Assembly: GCA_045543615.1 (NCBI GenBank) | Contig: JAZPXL010000018.1 | Span: forward strand, 1 to 64,000 | Direction of reading: 5' to 3' | Origin: CAG-390 sp045543615 | GTDB taxonomy: Bacteria > Bacillota > Clostridia > Oscillospirales > CAG-272 | Length of the DNA stretch: 64,000 bases | In this document: one piece after another, positions 51,822 through 60,692 of the stretch | Layout: each line of letters opens with the position of its first letter | Numbering within the stretch: position 1 is the first letter of the stretch | Program-made: the position numbers and the translations under genes | The notes under the pieces: generated by a model | Databases searched by the model: none | What the model saw: the letters and a program-made list of their open reading frames with translations, nothing else | Told to the model about the DNA's origin: nothing

Positions 51822-52775
51822 TCAGTCAATATCTTCAACGATAGACTCAGGACGCTCCTCGAGAACCTCTGGGTGCTCAACAAGTCTCCTAAAATACTTG
51901 AACGCCGATGCAAAGTAATGACCGTCGCATATTCTCTCGTCAGTAACGGCCTTAAGATCAATATATCTATGTCTTACAAGATTGCCCTTTTTGTCATATT
52001 CGTGAACGGTGCGCTTTGTTCCATATGAAATAAACACAGGAAGATTGCCAAAGTCATAAATATGGTGATAAATCGGCTTGATACCGAGCGAGCCCATACT
52101 TGTGACGATCATTGAGCCGAAGAATGGCATAACCTCTGTAAATGCTCTTGGAAGCCAACCGACATAATCAAGGCCATAGAGAATCTTGACAATAAGTCTT
52201 AAAACAAATCCGGGAATATAATTGAAAGCACCTGTGAATTTATCAAACGAAGTAGGGTTATCCATAGATGCTATCGCCTCCGTGGCAACCACATTGAACT
52301 TCTCATAGACCTCGTCAAGAGTATCATCCGGGGCGAATTTTACCTTTATCAGAGTTTCGGGAGCGTTCAATGACATTTCCTTTTTTACTGTCATAACAAC
52401 GCTGATTTCATTTCTCGCATAAATCTTCTGACCACTGATAAATCTGTTTACCCCGGGACGCTGTGATATGGTGCGAACATAAGCAGCTATAAGAATGTGT
52501 AAAAACGAGAAATTCGTTTTTCCTTCTCTGACCTTCTGTCTGCATATCTCATCGGCTCTCGAAACCTCAATTTTGTCAGAAAAAGTGTTCTGCGCATCGC
52601 TTCTTTTGCTCATAATATAGGGCATCAAGCGATGCATAGGCTCAAGCTTACGAAGCTTTCTGCCGTCTTTTCTATCGCCAAGTCGCCATCTTCTCTTCTT
52701 GTATGTAAGTCTTGTCTGCGTTGCAGGTGTTTCTGTTGCAGGACTTTCTACAACTTCGGTTTTCTTCTTTTTCAT
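51822..52775 (-). CDS. Stand-alone E2-like (CAT-fold) acyltransferase with altered active site
   Basis: A 317-residue protein matching the catalytic core of 2-oxoacid dehydrogenase E2 subunits, without lipoyl or E1/E3-binding domains. The N-terminal 45 residues are basic and low in complexity. The end reads VTDERICDGHYFASAF, where normal E2 proteins have DHRxxDG, so Glu280 replaces the catalytic histidine; Asp284 is kept. A hydrophobic stretch (IPGFVLRLIVKILYGLDYVGWLP) may touch the membrane. No dehydrogenase genes lie nearby, so a complex role is unlikely. Function unknown. Confidence 0.78.
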   Translation of the reverse strand: MKKKKTEVVESPATETPATQTRLTYKKRRWRLGDRKDGRKLRKLEPMHRLMPYIMSKRSDAQNTFSDKIEVSRADEICRQKVREGKTNFSFLHILIAAYVRTISQRPGVNRFISGQKIYARNEISVVMTVKKEMSLNAPETLIKVKFAPDDTLDEVYEKFNVVATEAIASMDNPTSFDKFTGAFNYIPGFVLRLIVKILYGLDYVGWLPRAFTEVMPFFGSMIVTSMGSLGIKPIYHHIYDFGNLPVFISYGTKRTVHEYDKKGNLVRHRYIDLKAVTDERICDGHYFASAFKYFRRLVEHPEVLEERPESIVEDID

Positions 52776-52824
52776 AAGATCCTCTCGGTTTTAGCATTGA
52801 ATAATTAAGATAGTGCTTTTTTTA

Positions 52825-52853
52825 ATTATACAATATTTCGCAAGCAATTGCAA
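52825..52853 (-). promoter_or_regulatory. Promoter for the E2-like gene
   Basis: Minus strand: TTGCAA (52853-52848), 17 bases, TATAAT (52830-52825). Confidence 0.65.
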
Positions 52854-52999
52854 GAGAAAAATCAATAAAATATAAAAAATAGGTTATTTATGGTCGATTA
52901 TCAACTTTTATTGAATAATCAAACTTTTTTACAGCTGCAGATTTTCAAATTCTTACATAATTTTATGTCCCGTATTCAATAAAACTTAAGACAGATTTC

Positions 53000-53028
53000 T
53001 TGTTTTATTAATTATTTTATGTTATACT
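53000..53028 (+). promoter_or_regulatory. Promoter for rnhA
   Basis: TTGTTT (53000-53005), 17 bases, TATACT (53023-53028). The start codon follows 19 bases later. Confidence 0.65.
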
Positions 53029-53046
53029 TAAAATGGAGGTGGTAGA

Positions 53047-53484
53047 ATGAAGGAAGTGCTTATTTATACGGATGGGGCTTGCAGAGGCAATCCCGGCCCG
53101 GGTGGTTGGGGTGCTATCATTGTTTACGGCGAGCGAGAGCTTGAGCTTTCTGACGGTGAGAGCAACACCACCAACAACAGAATGGAGCTTCTTGGAGCTA
53201 TTTGTGCTCTCGAAAGACTCAAATATCCGTGCAAGGTTATCTTGACAACGGATTCCAAATATCTGTGCGACTCCGTCAATTTGCGTTGGGTTTACAGATG
53301 GCAACAAAACGGATGGATGAGGACAAAGAAAGAGCCTGCTGCGAATGTTGAGCTATGGCAACGGCTTCTCGTTCAGCTTGAAAGACACAGCGTAACATTC
53401 GTATGGGTAAAAGGACATAACGGTCATCCATATAATGAACGATGCGACAAGCTTGCAACAACGCAAGCAGACAAATATAAATAA
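53047..53484 (+). CDS. rnhA: Ribonuclease HI
   Basis: RNase HI cleaves RNA in RNA-DNA hybrids. The 145-residue enzyme has YTDGACRGNPGPGGWG with the first catalytic Asp, NNRMELLGAICALE with the Glu, TDSKYLCD with the second Asp, and WVKGHNGHPYNERCDKLA with the final histidine and Asp. The basic protrusion WRWQQNGW is recognisable as YRWQQNGWMRTKKEP. GGAGG precedes the ATG. The next gene follows after 17 bases. Confidence 0.97.
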   Translation: MKEVLIYTDGACRGNPGPGGWGAIIVYGERELELSDGESNTTNNRMELLGAICALERLKYPCKVILTTDSKYLCDSVNLRWVYRWQQNGWMRTKKEPAANVELWQRLLVQLERHSVTFVWVKGHNGHPYNERCDKLATTQADKYK

Positions 53485-53501
53485 TTATAGGAAGGTTACG
53501 G

Positions 53502-54206
53502 ATGATTAACAAGAAAACAATACAGATTATTATTGTCGGCCTTATTGCAGTTTTAGTTTTAGGACTCGTTGTTACTATTGGATTTGTTATGAGCGACGGC
53601 TCTTCTTCCGATTCATCTGCTGACGATTCCACCACCCAGCCGACACCTGACAATACAACCGGCGGTAATGTCCCGGATTCAACAACTTCTGCCACAGATG
53701 TCACAACAACCTCTCCCGATAACGATACAACTACCTCTCTCGATTCTTCTACAACAGATGCCCCTGAGTCAACAACTACACCCGACAACACAGAAGCTCC
53801 AACAACCACTATACCTGATACAGAGCTCCCCCAGCTTTCCGGACGCTTCATATCAGAAAACGAAAGCCATCTGAAGCTTGTTGTTGACTGGAAGACGCTA
53901 AAGCGCAGCGAAACGAGCACAGAAGTTGAATTTAAGGTTATTCTCTCTCATTACAGCTTGTTTGTTGGCCCGAGAACAGCTTCAACTTTTGAGGTTGCCG
54001 GTAAGGAATTCAAGTTCAATACGGCTAATATAGATCAAGCAGAGGTCAAAAAAACAGAAACTCTGTTTGCGATTTACAAGGTCACGCTTCCTCTGGACAA
54101 CGGAAACGGTGAGTTTGATCTCTCGGCTTCCTGGGTGTTCAACGGAACATACGGTGGCATAGAGCTTGGAACTCTTACGATTGACGAAAAGTTAATTATT
54201 AAATAA
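53502..54206 (+). CDS. Thr-rich membrane-anchored surface protein
   Basis: A 234-residue exported protein. One N-terminal helix (IQIIIVGLIAVLVLGLVVTIGFV) is not followed by a cysteine, so it is an anchor, not a lipoprotein signal. Residues 33-105 are Thr/Ser/Asp/Pro repeats (TTSATDVTTTSPDNDTTTS). The C-terminal 120 residues look like one beta domain (LKLVVDWKTLKRSETSTEVEFK, GEFDLSASWVFNG). I do not recognise the fold. It is probably co-transcribed with rnhA, and a terminator follows. Confidence 0.8.
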   Translation: MINKKTIQIIIVGLIAVLVLGLVVTIGFVMSDGSSSDSSADDSTTQPTPDNTTGGNVPDSTTSATDVTTTSPDNDTTTSLDSSTTDAPESTTTPDNTEAPTTTIPDTELPQLSGRFISENESHLKLVVDWKTLKRSETSTEVEFKVILSHYSLFVGPRTASTFEVAGKEFKFNTANIDQAEVKKTETLFAIYKVTLPLDNGNGEFDLSASWVFNGTYGGIELGTLTIDEKLIIK

Positions 54207-54216
54207 CTGTTATGCA

Positions 54217-54246
54217 AAAAGCTGTGGAGATCGCTCCACAGCTTTT
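54217..54246. terminator. Bidirectional terminator after the Thr-rich anchored protein
   Basis: AAAAGCTGTGGAG (54217-54229) pairs with CTCCACAGCTTTT (54234-54246) around ATCG; it lies between converging genes. Confidence 0.85.
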
Positions 54247-54252
54247 ATATTT

Positions 54253-55032
54253 TCAATCGTTTTTGGAGCTCTCGAAAACAACATCGAGATCCGAGGGTTT
54301 GATCTTTGCAAGCCAAAGAAGCATAAACACAAGAGCACATACTCCTAACACGGTGGTAACAGCAACAGTTAAAGGATCCCATATACGCCCCTGACCCAAA
54401 GTCGAGATAAAAAGTCCACCAAAATCAAATATTGCGTGGAGTGCAACGCAAATCCATATACAATGTGTATGCAAAAGCACGATAGAACACATTCCACCAA
54501 TCAAAAATGAATATCCGATCTGTAAAAGCACTCCAACGGGTGAGCCGCCCGCAAAAAGGTTCAGAAGGTGTATTCCACCAAATAACGCTGAAGAAATGAC
54601 AGTTGCCCAAAATATCTCTTTCGTACTTCCTCTACGTTTTTCAAGGATAACAGGGAATATTGCCCCTCTGAACGCAAACTCCTCAAAGAGCGATATCGAC
54701 AAAGACTGAACTGCAAAAATCGCAACGAAGTGTATTGGCGACGTCAAAGAAGCATTACCACTTATTAGCCCGACAAACGGAAAGTTGTTTATTACTACAG
54801 CAAACGGAACAAGACAGCAAAGCAATTTGCGCACTCTTCCCTCTTTAACAAGTCCAAACAAATGACGATTGGCAAGTGGCAGAAAAGCAAGGAATCCGAT
54901 GAGGCGTGTTACAATAATATCAATCATTCCGTCAAGAACCTTGTCACTTGAGTATGTTATCGGGACAAGCTCAAGCACAATAAGTGCAACAACAAAAACT
55001 GCCGAAACTATGGCGCATTTCTTATTCTTCAT
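54253..55032 (-). CDS. CPBP family intramembrane glutamic protease
   Basis: A 259-residue protein with about seven membrane helices. The CPBP (Abi/Rce1) motifs are intact: EEFAFRG (the catalytic Glu pair), a conserved FGGIHLLN histidine, and HAIFDFGG near the end. Family members cut membrane proteins or peptides, often in bacteriocin maturation or immunity, but no bacteriocin gene is nearby. Its start overlaps the end of lgt by 11 bases, so the two genes are coupled. The ribosome site is weak. Confidence 0.9.
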   Translation of the reverse strand: MKNKKCAIVSAVFVVALIVLELVPITYSSDKVLDGMIDIIVTRLIGFLAFLPLANRHLFGLVKEGRVRKLLCCLVPFAVVINNFPFVGLISGNASLTSPIHFVAIFAVQSLSISLFEEFAFRGAIFPVILEKRRGSTKEIFWATVISSALFGGIHLLNLFAGGSPVGVLLQIGYSFLIGGMCSIVLLHTHCIWICVALHAIFDFGGLFISTLGQGRIWDPLTVAVTTVLGVCALVFMLLWLAKIKPSDLDVVFESSKND

Positions 55033-55825
55033 TGTTCTCTGCTTTCTCGGTTATGTTTATCGCCTGCTCCTTTTTCTTTGAATAGAGCGAATACAAAAGA
55101 ACAAAAACCGAACCTATAATCAATATAAGAGATGTAAGCTGAGATGGTGAGAGAAAATCGACAACTGTGCTTCCTCTGTCATCGGCACGAAGAAATTCAG
55201 CAAAAAATCTCCATACGCCGTAAGATGACATATAAACAGCCATCGCACCAATCTTACCCTTACAGCACATTATCGCAAGCAGTGCACACAATGTAAACAG
55301 TACTATTGCTTCAAAGAGCTGAACCGGAACAACCTTCTGACCAATTCCGACGTGATAAATGCCATACCACGCATCAGTGATATTGCCGTGACAGCATCCG
55401 GCCATAAGACAGCCTATTCGTCCAAATCCGTGAGCAGCCGTTATTGAAACTGAAGCAATATCGAGCAATCTTGGAAAATATCTTATATTCTCTTTTTGCT
55501 TAAAGATAAAATGACCTATGCCAAAATACATAACGATAAACACAAATGCACCACCAACAAGTCCACCGAGGAAGGTAGCACCGGTGTTTTTTGAAATCAC
55601 AAAAATTCCGTTTTCTATCCAATCATATATAGCCTGAGTGAAAACTGCCGCGCAATACCCAAGTATAACAGCTGTTACTGTGGTTAAAAGAGTGAAGTTA
55701 TACAGCCTTGTATCAAGATTGTCACGGTCTGACAAAAGCCTGAATGCAACAAGTGCCGCTACCACTCCTACTGCAAGCAGTATATCATAAAGGGTCATCC
55801 CAAGTATTATTTCATAAGGATACAT
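55022..55825 (-). CDS. lgt: Prolipoprotein diacylglyceryl transferase-like protein
   Basis: A 267-residue membrane protein with about seven helices. GFGRIGCLMAGCCHG is the Lgt signature with its essential arginine, and GVWRFFAEFLRADDRG is the C-terminal conserved block. It transfers a diacylglyceryl group onto the lipobox cysteine. The lipoprotein at 3120-4076 is an example of a substrate. The sequence is on the divergent side of the family, so a second Lgt elsewhere is possible. AAAGGAG precedes the ATG. Promoter at 55891-55919. Confidence 0.88.
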   Translation of the reverse strand: MYPYEIILGMTLYDILLAVGVVAALVAFRLLSDRDNLDTRLYNFTLLTTVTAVILGYCAAVFTQAIYDWIENGIFVISKNTGATFLGGLVGGAFVFIVMYFGIGHFIFKQKENIRYFPRLLDIASVSITAAHGFGRIGCLMAGCCHGNITDAWYGIYHVGIGQKVVPVQLFEAIVLFTLCALLAIMCCKGKIGAMAVYMSSYGVWRFFAEFLRADDRGSTVVDFLSPSQLTSLILIIGSVFVLLYSLYSKKKEQAINITEKAENNEE

Positions 55826-55890
55826 TTCAAACTCCTTTTATACAAAACGAAAGTGTCTCTAAACACAAACGCTTATCGTACTACAAAATA

Positions 55891-55919
55891 ATTGTAGCAT
55901 TGACATCAGCCTTTGTCAA
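55891..55919 (-). promoter_or_regulatory. Promoter for lgt and the CPBP protease
   Basis: Minus strand: TTGACA (55919-55914), 17 bases, TACAAT (55896-55891). Confidence 0.7.
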
Positions 55920-55926
55920 TAGAAAA

Positions 55927-56979
55927 TTATTTTCTGATGTCACCCATTACAACAGGTATATAATCTGTGGGGCTGTAATCAGTTTTGCTTGAAATAGTTC
56001 CGCCACCTGTTACATTTCCAAATATCTCGCCCCAACCACCACTGCAATTGAGATACTCACGAAAATCGTTATAGTGATTGTTTGTATAAAACACGTACTT
56101 TTCCTGTGGTTCAACAATGTTGTTTCCATTGGCATCAAATCTCGCATAAACAATTCTTGCTGCACCACGGGTAATTCTCTGTCCATTGTTGTAAGCAACA
56201 GCGTCATATTGGGGGTCACAATCCGTACCTGTCGTTCCAATATCTATTTCATAATATTTTACTGCATTAAGGCCCTGGCTGTCGGGAAGCGCAGGCTCGT
56301 ATGGATACTTTGAAATATTGCAAGTGAAATGAGAATGATTGAGCCTCAAAAACTTGCCCCATACGCTGCTTGAGGGAGACGCACTCTTTTTTGCAAGATA
56401 ATTAGGTGGTATATCTCCAAAAGCAAATACATAAGCTGCAACCTCATCAAGAGTAACATACGCTCCATCCTTGAAGATATAGTAAGCAACAGAGCCACTC
56501 GAATTGAGTACGGTATATGTGTTGCCATCCTCTGAATAAAGCTTTGTTATGTTCTTTATGTAAGAACCGTCTTTTTTTGGCATATCGTTTGCAAAGCTTG
56601 GGTTCTGATCCTGGTCGGCAATACTACCCGACATAAATCCGTGCTTTGTTCTGAAACCTGCGTTTATATTACAGCAGGCGGGCTTATAATCGCTGTAAAA
56701 ATCATCAGCAGAAATACTTGCATATGGATCGGCCGAACCGATGCAAGCATCGCAAGCGTTCGGAGCTATATATGCCGTGTTGTCAACAGGCTTGCCCGTT
56801 GTGCTCTCGTCATCACTTAATGAATTGCTTTCGTCTGCTCTGCTAAGCTCGCCTGATGATGTTGTGTCGTTGGAAAAAGAATAACTGTTATTGTTCCAAA
56901 TCACTATACAGGCGACAACAATGATGATTACTGCTATAAGTGCGATAATAATTAGTCTGATTAATTGTTCTTTTTTCAT
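55927..56979 (-). CDS. Membrane-anchored barnase/RNase N1-type ribonuclease
   Basis: A 350-residue exported protein. An N-terminal helix (residues 8-28), a Ser/Asp-rich linker, then a Cys-containing region (ACDACIGSADPY, ACCN) of about 80 residues. From about residue 175 it follows barnase: LDEVAAYVFAFGDIPPNYLAKKSA, then YYEIDIG with Glu244, TRGAARIVY with Arg271 and Arg275, and NNHYNDF with His302. These match the barnase catalytic residues Glu73, Arg83, Arg87 and His102. It should cut RNA after guanine outside the cell. No barstar-like inhibitor is seen in the window. The start is 26 bases after the EEP gene, so it ends that operon. Confidence 0.85.
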   Translation of the reverse strand: MKKEQLIRLIIIALIAVIIIVVACIVIWNNNSYSFSNDTTSSGELSRADESNSLSDDESTTGKPVDNTAYIAPNACDACIGSADPYASISADDFYSDYKPACCNINAGFRTKHGFMSGSIADQDQNPSFANDMPKKDGSYIKNITKLYSEDGNTYTVLNSSGSVAYYIFKDGAYVTLDEVAAYVFAFGDIPPNYLAKKSASPSSSVWGKFLRLNHSHFTCNISKYPYEPALPDSQGLNAVKYYEIDIGTTGTDCDPQYDAVAYNNGQRITRGAARIVYARFDANGNNIVEPQEKYVFYTNNHYNDFREYLNCSGGWGEIFGNVTGGGTISSKTDYSPTDYIPVVMGDIRK

Positions 56980-57005
56980 AGATGAATAGTTTCCTTATGT
57001 AATAG

Positions 57006-57707
57006 TCAAAAACTTATTTCTGCAAAATGTGGTCTGTGATCCGAAACAATTATCTCGGGAATATCAGCCGTTTCTATGCGAATATCGGGCGTTACAAAAA
57101 TGTAGTCAATTTTTCTGTCAGGCTTGTCCGACGGGAAACTCAGCTTCTCGCCGGCAAATACGACTGCAGTGTCACGCATAACTGCTCTAATTGGATCAAG
57201 TATGGAACTGTCAGGTGTCAGATTGAAGTCACCCATCAATACACATTTCTCACTCTCAAGATTTGCAAGAACAGTCTTAACTGCATTTTCCTGCTCATCG
57301 GGATTGAGTCCGAAATGAATAACAAGAACAACAAGTCCACATTCAAGCCGAACCTTCAGTAAGCATCTTGTTTCATAATAGCCACTATAAGCTCTCACAA
57401 TCGGATCGGGTACGGGAATGTTCTCTGCGCACACAATCTTGCTTTTTGAAAGAATAGCATTTCCATACGGCTCAGTTCCCCGAACCTTGAACGCCTCGGC
57501 AAAATAGTAATAATCATAACCACTGAGGGTTGAGAGTATTCTTGCCTGGTCATTATAAGTATCAGAGAGTCCCTCGCCCCGTATTTCATTAAGTCCGATA
57601 AACTCAGCTCCGCTCTCTGCCATAACTTTTGCAAAGGCATCAAAATCTATTCCTCCACCTTTGCCATAGTTGTTACAATGCTGAGTGTTGTAAACCATAA
57701 TTTTCAT
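57006..57707 (-). CDS. Endonuclease/exonuclease/phosphatase (EEP) family protein
   Basis: A 233-residue metal-dependent hydrolase of the EEP fold: MVYNTQH at the start, FIGLNEIRG with the metal Glu, YGNAILSK, VLMGDFNLTP with Asp and Asn, KIDYIFV and SDHRPHFAEI with the catalytic histidine. The family includes DNases, phosphodiesterases and sphingomyelinases. There is no signal peptide, so the substrate is likely intracellular. I place the start at the second in-frame ATG (57707), nine bases after AAAGG. It is part of the operon from 61523 downward. Confidence 0.9.
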   Translation of the reverse strand: MKIMVYNTQHCNNYGKGGGIDFDAFAKVMAESGAEFIGLNEIRGEGLSDTYNDQARILSTLSGYDYYYFAEAFKVRGTEPYGNAILSKSKIVCAENIPVPDPIVRAYSGYYETRCLLKVRLECGLVVLVIHFGLNPDEQENAVKTVLANLESEKCVLMGDFNLTPDSSILDPIRAVMRDTAVVFAGEKLSFPSDKPDRKIDYIFVTPDIRIETADIPEIIVSDHRPHFAEISF

Positions 57708-57721
57708 TTTCATAAACCTTT

Positions 57722-58405
57722 TTACACAAAAATTTCAGTTATGTCAACCTTTTTCTTTTTGAGATATAGCTTCATCGGTAGACTCGGCCGTATTTCAAGC
57801 GCATTCTGTGGACAACTCTGCACACACCTTATGCACCTGATGCATTTGCTGTTTGTCTTGCCGTTTACAATGCCGGAAAATCTGCAACTATTCGTGCAGG
57901 CTCCACATTCCGTACACCTTGCCGTCTTGACTATCCTGACGCCGATGCGACTTCTTATCCCAACAAAAAGACTAGCAAAAACGTTCTTGGCCGATTTGGG
58001 TATTATAACCTCTTTCGGTGCTTTAATTTTTTCTACAAGAGCAGTCAAGGCTTCAAAATCAGCAAAAGACTTGTCGCTCTCTAAATATGAATGCTTTGTC
58101 GGCACATATGCCCCTGCAACAACAGTATGTGGATACTTGTTTTGTATCTCATACAATACATTTCCGTGTGACATCTTTCCGTAAGTCGCAATTATGCTCA
58201 AGTTAATGACACGACATTTTGAAAGGAAATCATTAACAACCACGGGAATATTTTGACAATGAACAGGAAAAACAAGCACGGCATCGGTATACTCGGCATT
58301 ATTGGCAAAATCAATATCAAAGAGAGGAAACTGAAGTTTTTCTGCCAAAAACTCTGCTAAAGCCTTGCTCTGTCCTGTGTTGGAATAATAAATAACCGCC
58401 CTCAT
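57722..58405 (-). CDS. Flavodoxin-ferredoxin fusion (EFR1-like)
   Basis: A 227-residue redox protein. The N-terminus is a flavodoxin with an FMN phosphate loop (YYSNTGQSKALAEF). The C-terminus has two 4Fe-4S motifs, CTECGACTNSC and CIRCIRCVQSCP. It should carry electrons from FMN to clusters in the cytosol. Its start overlaps the end of the PP-loop gene by four bases, implying a shared function: perhaps it supplies electrons or sulfur-reducing power to that enzyme. The partner is inferred from the overlap only. Confidence 0.88.
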   Translation of the reverse strand: MRAVIYYSNTGQSKALAEFLAEKLQFPLFDIDFANNAEYTDAVLVFPVHCQNIPVVVNDFLSKCRVINLSIIATYGKMSHGNVLYEIQNKYPHTVVAGAYVPTKHSYLESDKSFADFEALTALVEKIKAPKEVIIPKSAKNVFASLFVGIRSRIGVRIVKTARCTECGACTNSCRFSGIVNGKTNSKCIRCIRCVQSCPQNALEIRPSLPMKLYLKKKKVDITEIFV

Positions 58406-59790
58406 TGTTGAAAATATCTTCTCATAATCTCACACTCGCAAACCTCATCAAGTGAAAACCCTAACGACTCTCTGAGTTCCAAGAGCGCATCTTCCCTTGA
58501 AAGATTTTTGTTTCTGCTTGCAATTGCAATTTCAAGTGCGCTGAATGGTATCATAGCACTTCTCATATTATAGAATCTCATAAATTGAGAATACTCCTTG
58601 CATTTCTCAATTTGACAGCTTGTGTGCAAGCCCTTATCGGTCTGCACGGGCTCAACCCAGCCACATTCATTTATAATTATATCCTTTATTTGCCTCCAAT
58701 CGTATACGCCTCCGCTTATCTCGTCAAGATCAACCTGAACGAAAGCAGGAATATTACCCGTTAGTGAAGACGAGCGGATTGCTGTTTTGAGCGGGCTTAC
58801 TATGGAAGGTACTTGGCTAATCGCCACGCAAACATTATGTATCAGCTCGTTAGGATAGCCCGCAAGGTCTTTTAGCTTATTGTCTCCGTATGCAAGCTGC
58901 TTCATTGTTGTAAGCGTGTGAAACTGCCCTCTTTTAAGTGGAGGGTGTAAAGTCAAAACTCGCCCTATATTTATTAGCAAATTCAACGCCTTGTTATCAT
59001 AAAAGCTGTATGCTAGCCTTGGTGCCATATGGTTGTAATACAGTCCCAGCATTTGCGCAGGCTCGTTACCTGCAACAAAATAAGGCACTTTGTTTGCAAC
59101 AAGCTCCGGGTAAAACAAAACATAGGCAAGCGATGGGCAAGCACAGGTATTTTCGTTTAGTTCATATAGCTTTTTGTATATGGTGCGCAAATCATTATTT
59201 GATACACGCCGTGTTATGAATTCAACTGTGTCAAATGCATTCTTGGCGTTCTCGATGCTCTTTTTTGCGCATTCCGACATATAAGGTATTTCCCAGGTCA
59301 GAGCAAGAACTCGAAGCTTTTGAACCACCGAAAGATAGTAAAGCAAATACGTCGAATCCTTGCCACCAGTATAAAATACAGCCACATCAAATCTCGACTT
59401 CTTTGAGTGTGGGAAGGTGTTCATAATCGGGACAATGCTCTTTAGATCCCTGACGCTATCTGCAGACTGACAGATTGGACACAGTCCATCAGAATCAAAT
59501 TCAATCCCCGGGATCATAAAATCGTTAGCTATGCAAGACCTGCAAAAAGTTGCTTCATCAAGTGAATTCGGCACCCTTCTCTTTTCCCGAACATCAACAA
59601 TTTGCTCACCAACAAGAGATCCTAACACCTCAAGTTCGCGCTCCAAAAGTTCGCACGGCAACTTTTTAATTATGTCAATTTGCTTTGGTGTGAGCTTGCA
59701 AATATTTTTGAACATATATGGCTTATTTCTAAGTCCGTAATACCTCAAAAGCTTTCCCTCAAGCCTCCACCTACTCTGTATATCGTACAT
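58402..59790 (-). CDS. PP-loop ATP pyrophosphatase with N-terminal zinc ribbon
   Basis: A 462-residue protein. The N-terminus has CRSC (Cys83, 86) and CPIC (Cys104, 107) around IPGIEFDSDGLC, as in N-acetyl-sugar amidotransferases of the WbpG type. A PP-loop (FYTGGKDSTYLL, residues 139-150) follows for AMP transfer to a substrate. Later cysteines (CACPSL, SCQIEKC) could be redox-active or bind a cluster. The C-terminal 200 residues are not recognised. Candidates are sugar amidation or a thiolation reaction. The ATG at 59790 follows TGAGG. It overlaps the flavodoxin-ferredoxin gene. Confidence 0.75.
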   Translation of the reverse strand: MYDIQSRWRLEGKLLRYYGLRNKPYMFKNICKLTPKQIDIIKKLPCELLERELEVLGSLVGEQIVDVREKRRVPNSLDEATFCRSCIANDFMIPGIEFDSDGLCPICQSADSVRDLKSIVPIMNTFPHSKKSRFDVAVFYTGGKDSTYLLYYLSVVQKLRVLALTWEIPYMSECAKKSIENAKNAFDTVEFITRRVSNNDLRTIYKKLYELNENTCACPSLAYVLFYPELVANKVPYFVAGNEPAQMLGLYYNHMAPRLAYSFYDNKALNLLINIGRVLTLHPPLKRGQFHTLTTMKQLAYGDNKLKDLAGYPNELIHNVCVAISQVPSIVSPLKTAIRSSSLTGNIPAFVQVDLDEISGGVYDWRQIKDIIINECGWVEPVQTDKGLHTSCQIEKCKEYSQFMRFYNMRSAMIPFSALEIAIASRNKNLSREDALLELRESLGFSLDEVCECEIMRRYFQQ

Positions 59791-59834
59791 AGGAAACCTC
59801 ATAAACAAATCAAGTTCACAGCATTTTTCGCCAC

Positions 59835-60665
59835 TTAAAACTCATAAAAAACCGCTCTTTCGTAGCCTTTTTTATTTGGAGCGTGCAGTGAGATCATTCT
59901 CTTTCCATCAAGAGTGTAAAACAACATAGCGTGTCCACCGTCAAAATCAAACTTGCTTCCACTATGAGTCCACTTACCTTTGATAGAATTACTTTCAGCT
60001 CCCAAAACAAGGTACCTGCCCTTGTAAAAGCTCGACCATATCATTTTTAGTTTCCCGTCCTCACGATAGAAAAAAGGCCCATCTGTCACAAAATTTCCCG
60101 AATTGTTGTTGTCGCTAACTCCCGGATTATCGGTTGCTTTAAAAAGCATAAAAGGGGTACCGACAGGACTTGAGAGATCTTCAGCAAGCTCAACTGCCCA
60201 GATCTCACCATTTTTGACTTGAAGCCATTCGTGGCAAAATACCATATACGGCACGCCATCCTCTACCAGAAGCGTTCCGTCAAGACATTCCCAATCTAAC
60301 GGAGTCGCGGGCTTTTCAGATACGGGAACAAATTCGCCATCGGGAGTGTCGCAGACAAATATTTGTGTTGCTCTGCATTTTCCCTCAGCCTTACAGCTTC
60401 CAAACAAATAGTATCTTCCGTTATATTTATGTACCTCAGGTGCCCAGAAATCTCTGTCAGCCCAAAAGCCTTGTTTCTTTGCATCAAATATTACCTTTGG
60501 AGGTTCAAAGTTTTCAAGATCGTAACTTTTGCAAACTGAAAATGTAGCCTCAGTTGCATACGAAAATGGCACCAGATCAATAGTTCCGTACATATAGTAA
60601 CAGCCCTCTTCGGTATCGGTAAGAATAAAAGGATCTCTTATTCTGAGTTCACTTCTGCTAATCAT
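59835..60665 (-). CDS. Glycoside hydrolase family 43-like protein
   Basis: A 276-residue five-bladed beta-propeller enzyme. RIRDPFIL carries the catalytic base aspartate near residue 11, FWAPEVHKYNGRYYLF is a family block, ECLDGTLLVEDGVPYMVFC and TDGPFFYREDGKLKMIWSSF are blade motifs, and GGHAMLF supplies the late histidine. The family contains arabinofuranosidases and xylosidases. No signal peptide is present, so it probably acts on imported oligosaccharides. AAGGAG precedes the ATG. It lies between the YwaF-like and PP-loop genes. Confidence 0.87.
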   Translation of the reverse strand: MISRSELRIRDPFILTDTEEGCYYMYGTIDLVPFSYATEATFSVCKSYDLENFEPPKVIFDAKKQGFWADRDFWAPEVHKYNGRYYLFGSCKAEGKCRATQIFVCDTPDGEFVPVSEKPATPLDWECLDGTLLVEDGVPYMVFCHEWLQVKNGEIWAVELAEDLSSPVGTPFMLFKATDNPGVSDNNNSGNFVTDGPFFYREDGKLKMIWSSFYKGRYLVLGAESNSIKGKWTHSGSKFDFDGGHAMLFYTLDGKRMISLHAPNKKGYERAVFYEF

Positions 60666-60692
60666 TTGCTGTTCTCCTTTGCTTAAAGCTTT

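Noticed and set aside
55022..55825. Frameshift or truncation of lgt, because the protein looks divergent
   Set aside because: Length, helix count and both signature blocks are complete.
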